A stretch of 30,317 bases of DNA from Baffinella frigidus (GCA_026770585.1 MU647452.1:48950-79266), one strand, 5' to 3'; positions 19,504 to 30,111 are shown, counted from the first letter of the stretch. The notes: generated from the sequence alone by a model not told the origin. Program-made: numbers and translations.

Positions 19504-19604
19504 GAAACCGCTTCCCCCTAGGACCCTACAGTAGGCCCGTGCCTAGGGCCCTATGGTAGTCCTAGGGGGAGGGGGCGCTTTCTTATGAGCGAGGTACCCC
19601 TGTA
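19482..19604 (+). mobile_element. MITE family 2, copy 1, overlapping the end of gene 2
   Basis: 123 bases bounded by TACAGGGGTACC and GGTACCCCTGTA. The arms extend inward through GCTC(C/A)TAAGAAA, with near-palindromic CCTAGGACCCTACAGTAGGC / CCTAGGGCCCTATGGTAGTC in the middle. It supplies the last codons and stop of the last gene 2 exon. Confidence 0.8.
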
Positions 19605-20042
19605 CGGGGGCGTGACGCTCCGGAGGTGTAGGTGTTTGCTCTGCTGACTCCCTGCGTGTGCATTTCCACGCATCCAATAAATCTTGCTTTCCCCTTCTCG
19701 ACAGGCCTTGAGGGATCGTGCCCCAGCCTGCCCACACATCTCTCCCTGCCCCACCCCGCAGCTCGCCGCTGCCGTTTTTCGCGCCTTCAAGCAACATCGC
19801 TGTCCCCACATCTCCCCACATCTTCCCTCGGACTTGGAGAAAAAAATCACTCCTCGGCGCGTGGGGAGCGCGAGCGAGAGAGCGAAAGCGAGCCAGTGAG
19901 GGGAAGAGGAGAAGGAGGGAGGGAGAAGTCTTAGATCGTTCACACGGGCACTTGTATTGAACACCACAGCCAGGCTACGCACGCGTCCACCTCACACCAC
20001 CTCTGCACTCGGTCCCCTAGTGCGAGGTTCCGCCGCGTGCCG
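19605..20042. other. Spacer downstream of gene 2
   Basis: Contains AATAAA at 19676-19681 and a plus-strand open stretch from acceptor-like CTTCTCGACAG (19705) to about 19900 that is Pro/His/Ser-rich. It could be a further gene 2 exon or 3'UTR. A GA-rich run lies at 19862-19925. No other gene is supported. Confidence 0.4.
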
Positions 20043-20168
20043 TACAGGGGTGTGCACCACGCTCATAAGAAACCGCCCCTCCCTAGGAACCCTACACTAG
20101 GCCTATGCCTAGGGCCCTACGGTGGTCCTGGGGGGGGAGCGGTTTCTCATGAGCGAGGTACCCCTGTA
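20043..20168 (+). mobile_element. MITE family 2, copy 2
   Basis: 126 bases bounded by TACAGGGG and CCCCTGTA, with GCTCATAAGAAACCGC and GCGGTTTCTCATGAGC arms and the same CCTAGGGCCCTA centre as copy 1. It lies 440 bases downstream of copy 1. Confidence 0.8.
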
Positions 20169-20510
20169 GTCAAGAGCCGCACGGGGGAATCCCTACGGGT
20201 GTTGTGCAACAGCCCTGGGACTCTGGTATGAACCGTGGTACGGGTGAGACGTGTAAATCCCTACGGTCGTTGTGCTGAAGCCCTGGGAAGTGGTGTGAAT
20301 CGTGGTACATGGGGTCATGTAACCCCTGACCCATAACCCATAACCCCTCACCCCTTAACCAGCCGCACGAAGTTTGCCAGATCGGGATGTTCAACCTGTA
20401 ATTTCAACATAACTAAACCCTAAGAGTTTACCTCTGGTGAAAACAAATACATGCAGTCAATTCCACCCCGATCTGGTTGCGTTCTGGCAGCTAGAGGTCG
20501 CTCCTGAATC
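20169..20510. other. Short spacer with tandem ~75-bp units
   Basis: CACGGGGGAATCCCTACGGG-TTGTGC...CCCTGGGA...TGGTATGAACCGTGGTAC and a second similar unit (AAATCCCTACGGTCGTTGTG...GTGTGAATCGTGGTAC) occur in tandem at about 20185-20310. A few CCCATAACC units lead into telomere-like island 2. No gene. Confidence 0.5.
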
Positions 20511-23500
20511 CCAAACCATCAGCCATGAGCCCTAAACCCCAAACCCTAAACCCTAAGCCAAAAACCATAAACCCTGAACCCCGAACAATAAACCGTGAAC
20601 CCTAAACACTCAATCCCAAACCCTAAACCCTAAACACTAAACGCTAAATGCCAAACAGCACACCACAAACCCTAAAACCTGAATCCTGAACCCTGAGCCC
20701 TGAACCCGAATCCCGAAACCCAAAACCCTAAACCCTAAACCACATGATCCGACTCTGAACCCTGTCCCAAACCCGAAACCCACAACCCTAAACCCTACAC
20801 CCTGAAACCTAAACTCTAAAACCTAAAACCCAAACCCCAAACCCCAAACCCCAAACCCCAAACCCTGAGCGTGTACCTAAACCCAAAACCAGGAATTCAA
20901 AATATCAAACTGCAAACCCTGAACCATCAACCTCGAAACTGAAACCCTAAACCCTGAACTCAAAACCCTAGGCCCTATGACTTCAACCTTGAACCCTGAC
21001 CTCTAAACTCAAAACCCTAACCTGAATTCTCAACTTTAATTCCTAAACCCTGGAACCTAAACTCTCAAACATAATCCTCAAACCCCTGAACCCAAAAATC
21101 TAAAAACCTAAACCTAAAAGCCTTAACATCAAACCCTGAACCCTGAGCCTAGACCCTCAACCCTAAACCAACCCTGAACCAACGACACTCCAACTTCAAT
21201 CCTCAAGCCTGAAAACCAAAACCCAAGCCTCAAACCAAAACCCCACACCCAAAAAAACAAAAACTGAACCCTAAACCCCAACCCTGAACCCTCAACCCTA
21301 ACCCCTAAACCCTAAACCCTAAACCCTAAACCCTCAACCCTCAACCCTTAACCCTCAACCCTTAAACCTGAACCCTAAACCCTAAACTCTTAACCCTGAA
21401 CCTTAACCCGAAACCCTAAACCCTATGCCCAAAATCCTAAACTAAAAAAATAAAGCCCAAAACCGATCTCTGAACCCTACACCCTACCCCCTACACCCTA
21501 CACCCTACACACTAAACCCTAAACCCTAAACCCTACACCCTAAACCCTAAACCCTGAACCCTGAACCCTTAACCCTAAACCCTAAACCCCAAACCCCAAA
21601 CTCTTAACCCTAAACACCCCAAACCCTTAACCCTCAACCCTCAACCCGAAACCATGAACCCTGAACCCTAAACCATAAACCCTGCACACTGAACACCGAG
21701 CACTGAACACTGAACACTGAACACTGAATCCTAAACCCTAAACCCTAAACCCTAAACCCTCACCCTAAACTCTCAACCCTAAACCCTAAACCCTAAACCC
21801 CAAACCCTAAACCCCAAACCATAAACCCCAAACCCTAAACTCTAAACCCTAAACCCTGAACCCTAAACCCTAAACCCTAAGCCCTAAACCCTAAACCCTA
21901 AACCCTGCACACTGAACACTGAACACTGAACACTGGACACTCAACACTGAACCCTGAACCCTGAACCCTAAATCCTAAACCCAACACCCTCAACCCTAAA
22001 CCCTCAAACCTGAACCCCAACCTTACGCCCGGCACCCTGCACCCCACATCCTTCTTCCTACAACCTACATCTCACACCATAAACCCGAAACCCTGAACCC
22101 TAAAACCTTAGCCCAAAACCCTAAAACATAAACCCTGCACTCTGGAACCCAGACCCTCAACCCTAAACCCTGACCCCCAACCCTTACCCCAACACCAACC
22201 CCTAAACCTCAAACTCTAACATCCCGTTTTGGGTTCGGGGTTTATGGTTCAGGTTTCAACCCTGAAACCTAAACCATAAACCCCGAACCCAAAACTATCA
22301 CTCCTAAACCCCAAACTCTAAACCCAAAACCCAAAACCCAGAACCCTGATTACTAAATCCTAAACCAGAAACCTTGAATGCCAAACCGCAAACCCTGAAC
22401 CCAGAAGCTCAAACCCCAAACCCTCACCCCCAAATCCCAATCCCCACCCCCTGAACCTGAAACCGTGAATCCAAAAATCTGAAACCTGAACCCCCAAACC
22501 TTGACCCTAAACCCTGAACCCTGAACCCTGAACCCTAAACCCTGAATCAAAACCCTCGAACTTTAACCCTGAACCCTAAACCCTAAACCCTAAACCCTAA
22601 ACCCAAAACCCAGGACCCCAAATATTAAACTGTTAACCCTAAACCTTAAACCCTAAACCCTAAACCCTAAACCCGAACCATGAACCACACACCCTAAACC
22701 CCAAACACTAAACACTAAACACTAAACACTAAAAACCAAACAATATGCCCCGAACCATAAACCCTGAACCCTGAACCCAAACCCCTAAAACCTGAATGAC
22801 AAACCGTGAACCCTGAACCCTCAATCCCAAACCTTGAACCCTAAACCCTGAAACCAAAACCCTGAGCCCTAAACCCAAAACTCCACTCCCAAAAATCTAA
22901 ACCCCAAACCCTAGACCCTTAAATTAACCAAAAAACCCTGAACCCTAAACCCAACAACTAAATACATAAAATCTAGAACCCTCAACCCTAAGCCCTGAAT
23001 ACTAAACCCCAAACCCGAAACCCTGAACCTTGGACCCTCAACCCTAGACCCTCCAACTTAAACCCTCAATACCAAACACCAAATCCCAAAACCTGAACCA
23101 AAACCAAATACCCCAAAAATTGAACTTTAAGCCCTAAACCCTAAACCCTAAACCCTAAACCCTAAAATCCAAACCCAATTACAAAACCCTGAACCCTAAA
23201 CCCTAAACCCAAAACCCTATCTTCTCAACCACAAATCCTCAGCCCTCAACCCTGAACCCTGACCCTCAAACCTTCAATCTTAAATCCTAATTCTAAACCT
23301 AAACCCTAAACCTTGTGCCCAACACCCTACACCCTACATCCTACCTCCTACAACTTACACCTCACAGCATAAACCCTAAACCCTAAACCATCAAACCTTA
23401 ACCCCCAATCTCAAACCCTAAACCCTAAACCCTAAACCAACCTCAACCCCTAAACTTTAAACCCAAACCCCTAACCCCTAAACCCTCGCCCATCAACCCT

Positions 23501-24012
23501 CAACCATGAAACCTAAACTCTAAACCCCGGACCTTCAACCCTAAACCCTACAGTCTAGACCCTAAGCCCCGAACCCTAAACCCTAAATCCTAAACCCTGA
23601 ACCTTAAACCCTGAACACTGAACCCCAAACCTGAACGGTTTCGCAAACCCTGAACTCTGAGCCTCAAACACTAAACCCTAGAACATGAACCCTGAACCCT
23701 GAACCCTCAAACTTACACCTCAAACCCTGAACCCTAAACCCTGAATCCTGGACCTTAAACCTTAAACTTCAAACCCTACACCCTATACCCTACATCCTTC
23801 GCCCTGCAACCCACACCCTAAACCCCAAACCTAAACCCAAAACCTAAACACTGTACCCTAAACCTTAAACCCCAAACCTTAACCTTGAACCTTCAACCCT
23901 AAAGCCCTAAAACCTAAACCCAAACCCTAAACCCTGAACCCTAAACCCTAAACCCTAAACCCTGAATCCTAAACCCTGTACCCTTACCCCTAAAACCCAA
24001 ACCCTAGACCCT
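20510..24012 (+). repeat. Telomere-like island 2 (degenerate CCCTAAA)
   Basis: About 3.5 kb of degenerate CCCTAAA-type units on the plus strand. Short perfect runs occur (for example 21301-21335, 21734-21760, 21880-21905, 23139-23166) among CCCTGAA, CCCCAAA and CACTGAA variants. A small strand flip is at about 22225-22258 (TTTTGGGTTCGGGGTTTATGG). No gene; the open frames are repeat translations. Confidence 0.9.
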
Positions 24013-24973
24013 CTGGGGATGTTACCCCATGTAGGATCCCGGAGTGACTTTACACAGGTCACGTCCACTCGGTCACGTCCACTCGGCCACGTCCACTATC
24101 AGGAGATATCAGACTCGGCACGTGCTATCCGACCCACATGGTGGCCATGTAGGTTCCGATTCGTAATCCTTCAAATCCGAAATCCGGGAAAATCTCGAGA
24201 TTTTTAGAATTGGACAGGCAAGACCTTTTAAACGTGTCTTGTCCTAGAACGTTTTAAACTAAACATTGGGAAGGTAGAAGGACGCAGTATAGTTTTCGGT
24301 CACAGTTGAATTTTGGGCATCGTCCAATGAACATTTTCTCTCTCTCTCTCTCTATCTCGCTCTCTCTCACACACTCTCTCTTTCTCGCTCTCGCTCTTTC
24401 TCCCTCTCTCTCTCTCTCTCTCTCTCTCGCTTGCTCGCTTGCTCGCTCGCTCGCTCTCGCTCTCGCGCTCTCTCTCTCGCACTCTCTCTCTCTCTCTCTT
24501 GCTCGCTCGCTCTCTCTCTATCTCTCTCTGCACGAGATTGGCCAACAGCATGTTCCTCTGCTTGACAGAACATGTGGCTTGTGCAAGACACGGGACACGA
24601 CGCATGCAAATGGAAGGCCAGCAACCGTTGCTGCAAAGAGAATACATTCAATGACACGGGATCCGTCATGTCCCGCAAAAGGTTTGTCCTGGGAGCAAGA
24701 GGGGAGAGGGGGGGGGGACTTAACTGTAACGAGAGATAGCTTTATTGATACCAGCACGGCCGACCGCCATGTATGTATCACCCCTGACACTTACTGGTAG
24801 AGCACTCGGCGTGGAGCTTTATAGCAAAGACTTTTCTGTAGAGCACCCAACTTGGACCCTCCCCTGCGCGCGCGTTGTCCAGAAGGCACCCACCTCAGAA
24901 CAGCTGAGGAGGATGAATCCTGGGGGAGTGCTCTGGCGCTAGGGACCTTCCTGAGTCCGTTTCGAGTGGGTCC
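24013..24973. other. Unique spacer with CT microsatellite
   Basis: Three tandem copies of a CGGTCACGTCCACT-like unit lie at about 24056-24099. A CT-rich microsatellite runs from 24338 to 24530. The rest shows no supported gene. The frames covering the CT tract translate to Ser/Leu or Arg/Glu runs and are artefacts. Confidence 0.6.
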
Positions 24974-25013
24974 TAAACCCTGACCCGCAAACCAAAATCC
25001 AACCCCCAAAATC

Positions 25014-25073
<60 letters not shown>

Positions 25074-25077
25074 ACCC

Positions 25078-25123
<46 letters not shown>

Positions 25124-25306
25124 GCCCAATCCCTCAACCCTCAACCCTCAGCCCAATCCCTCAACCCTTAACCCTCAACCCTACCCTATATACCCTATAC
25201 CCTATACCCTAAACCTGATCCCTAAACCCTAAACCCCAAACCCTACACCCTACACCCTATACCCTATACCCTACACCCTACACCCTACACCCTCAACCCT
25301 GAACCA
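24974..25306 (+). repeat. Telomere-like island 3, homogeneous CCCTCAA then CCCTATA/CCCTACA
   Basis: From 25013 to about 25165 the unit is an almost perfect CCCTCAA heptamer, then it changes to CCCTATA and CCCTACA blocks. Its homogeneity contrasts with islands 1 and 2 and suggests recent slippage or expansion of one variant unit. Confidence 0.85.
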
Positions 25307-25369
25307 AGCGGGTCCGGGGTTCTCCCGGGGTGGGGGTTCTCAGTGCAAGAGTGCTTCGAAAGTAAGAAC

Positions 25370-25448
25370 ACGTACCTAGGCCCCTATGCATTGGTCCACC
25401 ATCGGGTCCTAGAACGGTGCGATTTCCTATGAGCGAGTTACCGCTGTA
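25370..25448 (+). mobile_element. Partial MITE family 2 copy
   Basis: The right arm (CCTATGAGCGAGTTACCGCTGTA) and centre (CCTAGGCCCCTA, GGTCCTAG) match the family at 19482 and 20043. The left arm is not recognisable. Confidence 0.5.
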
Positions 25449-25920
25449 AAAGACAGGACCTCCGCCTAGGACCATGCATCCTCCCGCCCGCCTAAAGCTT
25501 GGAGCTCCCTACAATATAGTTCCTCTACCCAGCGAAGAATTTATTGAACTGGTGACGGCGAAATGGGCGTAAACCCGGTTCTCAACGTTTGGGGTGGCGC
25601 GGGCGTGGGCGCGAGGCAGCCTTTTGTTGTGCAACACTCGGCGACCGTACACCCCAGCGGTGCGTTCAACATCAAGCTGTGGGGGAGAACCCGCGCGGGG
25701 GGGGGGGGCACCCGAGACCAGAGTGGGTCCTGTCGACTGGGGCCTAGGGGACGGTGGGGGTGCCCGCGCGTGCTCTCGACACGCCGTGAGGCCGAAACAC
25801 ACCTTCACTCTTTTTTACAACAAAACTTGGCTGGAGCCGCAAGACCTGCGGTTCTCCCTTTCGACGGAAGGGAGCATCTCTTGCCCTGCCCCTGACTGAT
25901 GTTCTCATGCCCTGCAGGGA
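25449..25920. other. Spacer without a supported gene
   Basis: A plus-strand frame of 110 codons (25563-25895) starts at an ATG and is Gly/Arg-rich, with a run of nine G. I see no domain or splice context and do not call it a gene. Confidence 0.4.
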
Positions 25921-26026
25921 TATCTCGAATACGAGAACTCGAATTCCCCCACAGGACCACCCCAGGGTCCTAGGGATAGGCCCAGCGTAGGGCCCTGTAT
26001 GGGTGCGGGTTCTTGTATTCGAGATA
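25921..26026. mobile_element. ~106-bp fold-back element
   Basis: TATCTCGAATACGAGAAC at the left is mirrored by GTTCTTGTATTCGAGATA at the right (one mismatch in 18). The core has GGTCCTAGGG and GTAGGGCCCT segments resembling the centre of MITE family 2, so it may be a related family with different ends. Confidence 0.65.
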
Positions 26027-26215
26027 CACGTACCCATGTACCCCCAAGCCGTCAAGACAGAGCCTGCTCATCGCGCTGGTTTCTAAATTTATCAAAGATG
26101 GTTCGCCGTTTGCCCCCTCCGTCTGCCGACGGATGGGGCAAAATCCTCCTTCACTGCCGGCAAGCATCTCAATCATCTCAAATTTGAACTCGATGACTAG
26201 CCAGTGTTGTTCGCT

Positions 26216-26342
26216 CGCAGGTTGGAGATTCTCAGTCTATGCCTGAGAATCATCCCTGCGGAGATTCTCAGTCTCCGCCGTCCAGTTCTTAAGATTCTGA
26301 CTCGTATCCGGTGGTCACGGATGGTGGAAATCAATCAAACCG
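26216..26342. repeat. Small direct repeats next to gene 3
   Basis: GGAGATTCTCAGTCT occurs twice (about 26223 and 26260). The following CCGTCCAGTTCTTAAGATTC / CTCGTATCCGGTGGTCA segment (26278-26325) is repeated with changes at 29502-29540 inside gene 3. Confidence 0.55.
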
Positions 26343-26349
26343 AAAGGTC

Positions 26350-29300
26350 CTACGGGCCTGCATTCGCCACCATCTCTGCGGCTTCGCGCTCGCAGGCCTC
26401 GGCCTGATGTGGATGGGAGAAGCGATGTGAGTAATACAAGACACCAAAACACCAAAGCGCAACTGTCGAGGCGCTCAGTGATGCATCAGTGGAGGACTGC
26501 TCGTCTGGCTGGCAGAATGCTGGAGGATCCTATTTACGTGTGGGGTTGTAAATATTTGTACCAGGATAGGCTATTCCAACTTCGCGCCTGTGCTAATTTC
26601 GCAGGTTTACGTGACCAAACAACGAAAGTCACTACACAAATGACCACTTTTTCAAGTGCATCCGTTTTAAATAGGCCCCTCTAGCATTCTTTTGAGGAAT
26701 AATACCCTTGATTTCTTATCCTGGGCATCAGGGATTCTACACGCAAAGAGAGGTCCGTGAAGGCTCGCTGCCCTGGGGTGCCTCACCTTGGCAGCTGTGG
26801 CGAGGGTTTCGCTGTGCTCGGCGCCGTATGCCGCGAGATAAATTGCCTCGCAATCGTGGTACAGCTTCGCAGCGACATCCAGCTCACCTTGCGCCCTCCT
26901 CACCTACCGGTGAGAGAATCTCACAAGTCTCAGCTTCTCAACTCCTCTCCTTGAGCAGCACATGGCACGTGGCGGTTCGTACCAGGGCGGTAACCAAACC
27001 GGGAAGAGTCAGTACCAGAAACGCGGTAATTATTCAACAGTCCGCGCCCGGATCCGGGAAACTAGGAGAATCCAATGGCTCCAATGGCTCCAGTAACGAT
27101 GCGTGAATGACGATAATCATCACGTCCTGACTCATCATGGGCACAAAAAGAATCTTTGCAGACGAAAAAGTCGATTCTGGGAGAAAAGTTATATCTATTC
27201 ACCTCAAGTTCTATCTATTCACCTTCCGAAGTATTTATCGAACCAAAATCAACATCTTGGAAATGATAAACTTCTTACAATGCGTTTAGCCAAAGGATCT
27301 TAGAGGGACCGAAATCGTCCGGATCTGGGCGCGGTGTACGAAAAAGCTACTGCAAACTACCATCCCGCTCAGGTTTGAAGAAGTGTTGAATTCCGACACT
27401 TGAAGATCCAACCCCAACAACTTGAGGTCGCGTCTCTCCACGTTTGGCAGTCAAAACCGCGTCGGCTGGCACTTAAAAATGCTTTTAGACCAAAACGCTG
27501 CCTTTCAGACCCAAATTCATTTTAAAATTCAGAACGGGGTGCTATTTGGCAGTACAAGGGAGTCTTGATCTGGTCTGTCGAGTCGTTGAATTGCCGACAC
27601 GGCAGGTGCGTGGCGTAGCTCGGGGTGCACCTGCGCGATGTTGAACATGGTGTCGGCCGCCTGCGGGTGCTTCTCCCCGACTGCCGCCTTCACCACGTCT
27701 AGGGACTTCTCATACCACTCCAAAGCTTTAGGGAGGTCTCCACGTCCCGCCGCAGGGGGGGCGTCGCAGCGAGATTCAGCGTATGCCGTCCCCATGTAGT
27801 CATACGCCGCAGCGAGATCCATGTGGCCGGGCTCGACCTGCGCCGCATGCGGTCAGCTGTGCCTCGAGATGTTGGGAAACAATGAGTAAAGGTCCTAAAG
27901 GGAGGTCAGTCGCAGGATGGACGCAAGCCCTTGCCGCTTGAACAAGGTCACCAGGTCAGCAGATCGGTCGCAGGTCAGCAAGTTGAAGGAAAGCAGACTC
28001 GCAAATTGCAAAAGAGACGGATGATGCAGCACCACACAGCGGGCTACGAAGAGCCTTTCGGCCCAAATTGGGCCACCTTTCCGTTACCTTATCCATAGGA
28101 ACCCCCCTATGTCCCAATGGGTTGCCTACCGTAGGGTGGTAGGTCTTATCGCGTAAGGGTTATTCAAAAATCTCTTTGAAGTCCGCTGTGTGGAACTCGA
28201 AACTCGTCTCTCGCGGTGGGAAAGCACCGTAGCGAGCAAGATCTTGATCGCCTTCCCCAACTCGGTCCGCGCGTTGAGGTATTCGCGTTGCTCCTGCACA
28301 GCATTCCTTTAGGGTTTGAGTACTCCCACCCCACACAGCGGACTTTGAAGAGATCTTGAATAACCCCTAAGCGATAAGACCAAGGACCTTGTGGTAGGCA
28401 ACCTGTAGGAACATAGGGGGGTTCCTACAACTAAGGTACCGGAAACTCGGGCTCTCGGCGCCCGAAAATTCCCTGGTAGCCCGCTGTGTGGATAGGCGGA
28501 CACCTCGCCCTTTCGTGGAAAGGATTCGCAGGGTGGTCCCCCACCCTGCGGGCATATAAGTTAAACCAAAGAGGTTCGCGCGCTCATAAACACACCAGGA
28601 CCCCAAGTCGGCCTACAGCCCGCAGTGAAATTCGATCGTTTGGCGCACACGAGCTCCACCTACGGATACCCCCAGATGCCAAACCAAACAAGACACCAAT
28701 AGGACAGTGGTTGTATGGGGGTGTCAGAGCTGGATCGCGTGCACACAACCACGACCGCACGTGAAGAAACGAGCTAGGGCCACTAGGACGACCTGCAGTG
28801 CCTGTGGAATTGAGGGGTGCACACCGAGAAAATGCTGCCGATGGTGATGCACGTCTTTGCGACGAAGATGTGGTCCTTCCCCAGCTGGCTGATGAAGATG
28901 TTCTGAGCCCTCGTATAGTGCCTGTGTCAGTGCACCCAGTCAGCATCTCTCCTTTCCGTGCTCCAGGAGGCGTCAGGGCCTGCGGGGGAAATGGAGAGGG
29001 GTGGTCACTCGAGAGACCGGTCGAAGAGTTTCTGCCACTGGAACAAGGCGCCCATGTTGTGGAGGAGTTTCGCCACCTGCACGCCAGTCGGGTGTTTCGA
29101 AATGTCATCGCCCGATCTTCATGGAAGTATGCTCATTCTCTCCATGGTGCAGTATGCCAAACGAGCGAAGCAGCGCTGACGGGGCAAGGGTGCAGGGATG
29201 TTGAGGATGCATGCATCACCTCGATCGATTGCTCCCCCTTCTTGGCAATCCGTATCTGCACAACACAGACGAGCTCACCATTTTGCCAGAACCGCTGCCG

Positions 29301-30111
29301 AGCGGGAAGGGGACAATCCATCTAAACGTCATCCATAGGCCCTACAGATCAAAACCGTAGGGACATAGGTGGTTCCTACGGAAAAGCCAAGGTCGATTTT
29401 CGACCTTGGCCTTTGATTTCGTGCCATGATCGCTCGACAGCGGAAACGCTAGACGTGTTCACATTCAGTCCGAATGTCCGAGGACACGCCACGTTGGCTC
29501 TGCCGTCCAGCTCTTGAAATTCTGGCTCGTACCCGGTGGTCAATTATGTTGGGAAACAAACAAAAAGTCAAGGTCCCCAAGGCCCCACCACGCAAGAGTC
29601 CAAGGCTGACCTGGGAAAACAAGTCAATTCACACGGAATTTGTACCAACTTTCCGAAATTTCAAAGATTTTTGGGGGAGAATGTCCACTTATGAACTTGA
29701 AAAATAACCAGATCTGGCTATTTATTTCGTAAGCCAGTCAGCTCTACACTCTTGCGTGGCACCTGCAGGCATTTGTCGAACATCTTGAGAGCGTCGTCGT
29801 ACTTCTCTTGCCTGCTCAGAGTCGCACACCAAACGCTCAGTGATCAGAAGAAGCCGTGACGGAATGTCGAGAGCAGGTATCGAACACGCCCTGGACTTTC
29901 TCTAGCTGTGTAGCTATGAGACCCTCTTCTGGACACCTTCAAATTTTGCGGCAAAAGGTTCTCACGTGCGGTAGATCAGGGCCATGTTGTTGTACGTGCC
30001 CGCAGCCTGCATGTCCTTATCCTTGCCGTCTGCGACTCGTAGCTCGCCCTCTGGGCGCGCTCCGATGTCGAGGCTCACTGCATAGCACTCCAGAGCAGCC
30101 TCCAGCTTTCC
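26350..30111 (-). CDS. TPR-repeat protein (C-terminal part, nine exons)
   Basis: Minus-strand exons, all with GT-AG borders and compatible phases: 30111-29966, 29811-29763, 29255-29220, 29076-29009, 28921-28825, 28293-28228, 27837-27631, 26903-26787 and 26403-26350 (stop TAG). Together they give about 280 residues of continuous kinesin-light-chain-type TPRs: KLEAALECYAVSLDIG, YNNMALIYRTQEKYDDALKM, IRIAKKGEQSIEVAKLLHNM, SLEHYTRAQNIFISQLGKDH, EYLNARTELGKAIKIL, KALEWYEKSLDVVKAAVGEK, FNIAQVRRAQGELDVAAKLY. The C terminus is EACEREAAEMVANAGP. Two junctions split a codon (phase 2); the others are phase 0. TPR spacing stays correct across every junction, strong support for the exon set. TPRs are protein-binding scaffolds; no enzyme domain is inside the window. 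The first exon begins mid-TPR, so the N terminus lies to the right and could carry an NB-ARC or other domain as in gene 2. Confidence 0.82.
27631..27837 (-). other. Gene 3 longest exon
   Basis: Sixty-nine codons from acceptor GCGGCGCAG to donor GCGCAG|GTGCAC. It encodes MDLAAAYDYMGTAYAES, a Pro/Ala/Gly loop insertion inside a TPR, and LPKALEWYEKSLDVVKAAVG. Confidence 0.8.
28032..28193 (+). mobile_element. MITE family 1, copy 3 (gene 3 intron)
   Basis: 162 bases with ends CCACACAGCGGGCT and AGTCCGCTGTGTGG; same orientation as the copies at 15386 and 18187. Inside the intron between exons 28293-28228 and 27837-27631, it starts 34 bases from the upstream exon's donor side. Confidence 0.8.
28331..28491 (-). 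mobile_element. MITE family 1, copy 4 (gene 3 intron, inverted)
   Basis: 161 bases with ends CCACACAGCGGACT and AGCCCGCTGTGTGG, reversed relative to copy 3 (TTGAATAACCCCTAAGCGAT here matches ATCGCGTAAGGGTTATTCAA there). Copies 3 and 4 flank the 66-nt exon 28293-28228 in opposite orientation and could pair in the transcript. Confidence 0.8.
29386..29410. repeat. Perfect hairpin in gene 3 intron
   Basis: GCCAAGGTCGA and TCGACCTTGGC (11 bp) flank a 3-base loop, with AAA(A)/TTT continuing the stem outward. Just before it, CCGTAGG...CCTACGG at 29355-29381 is another short inverted repeat. Confidence 0.6.
29611..29759. repeat. Dispersed ~150-bp repeat, copy in gene 3 intron
   Basis: Direct-orientation copy of 17010-17160. 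It ends a few bases before the donor of exon 29811-29763 (donor GT at 29762-29761), so the splice site borders on repeat-derived sequence. Confidence 0.7.

Noticed and set aside
22353-22550. Open frames of VQGLGFRVQG type in telomere-like islands
   Set aside because: They are simple translations of TTTAGGG-like repeats.
24300-24800. Ser/Leu and Arg/Glu-rich frames over the CT tract
   Set aside because: Microsatellite translation, not a gene.
24790-24850. tRNA-like GGTAGAGCACTCGGCGTGG segment
   Set aside because: It resembles a D-arm, but no acceptor stem, anticodon loop or T-arm can be placed around it.
25563-25895. 110-codon plus-strand frame
   Set aside because: It is Gly/Arg-rich and crosses a run of nine G, with no domain, splice context or repeat of known type.
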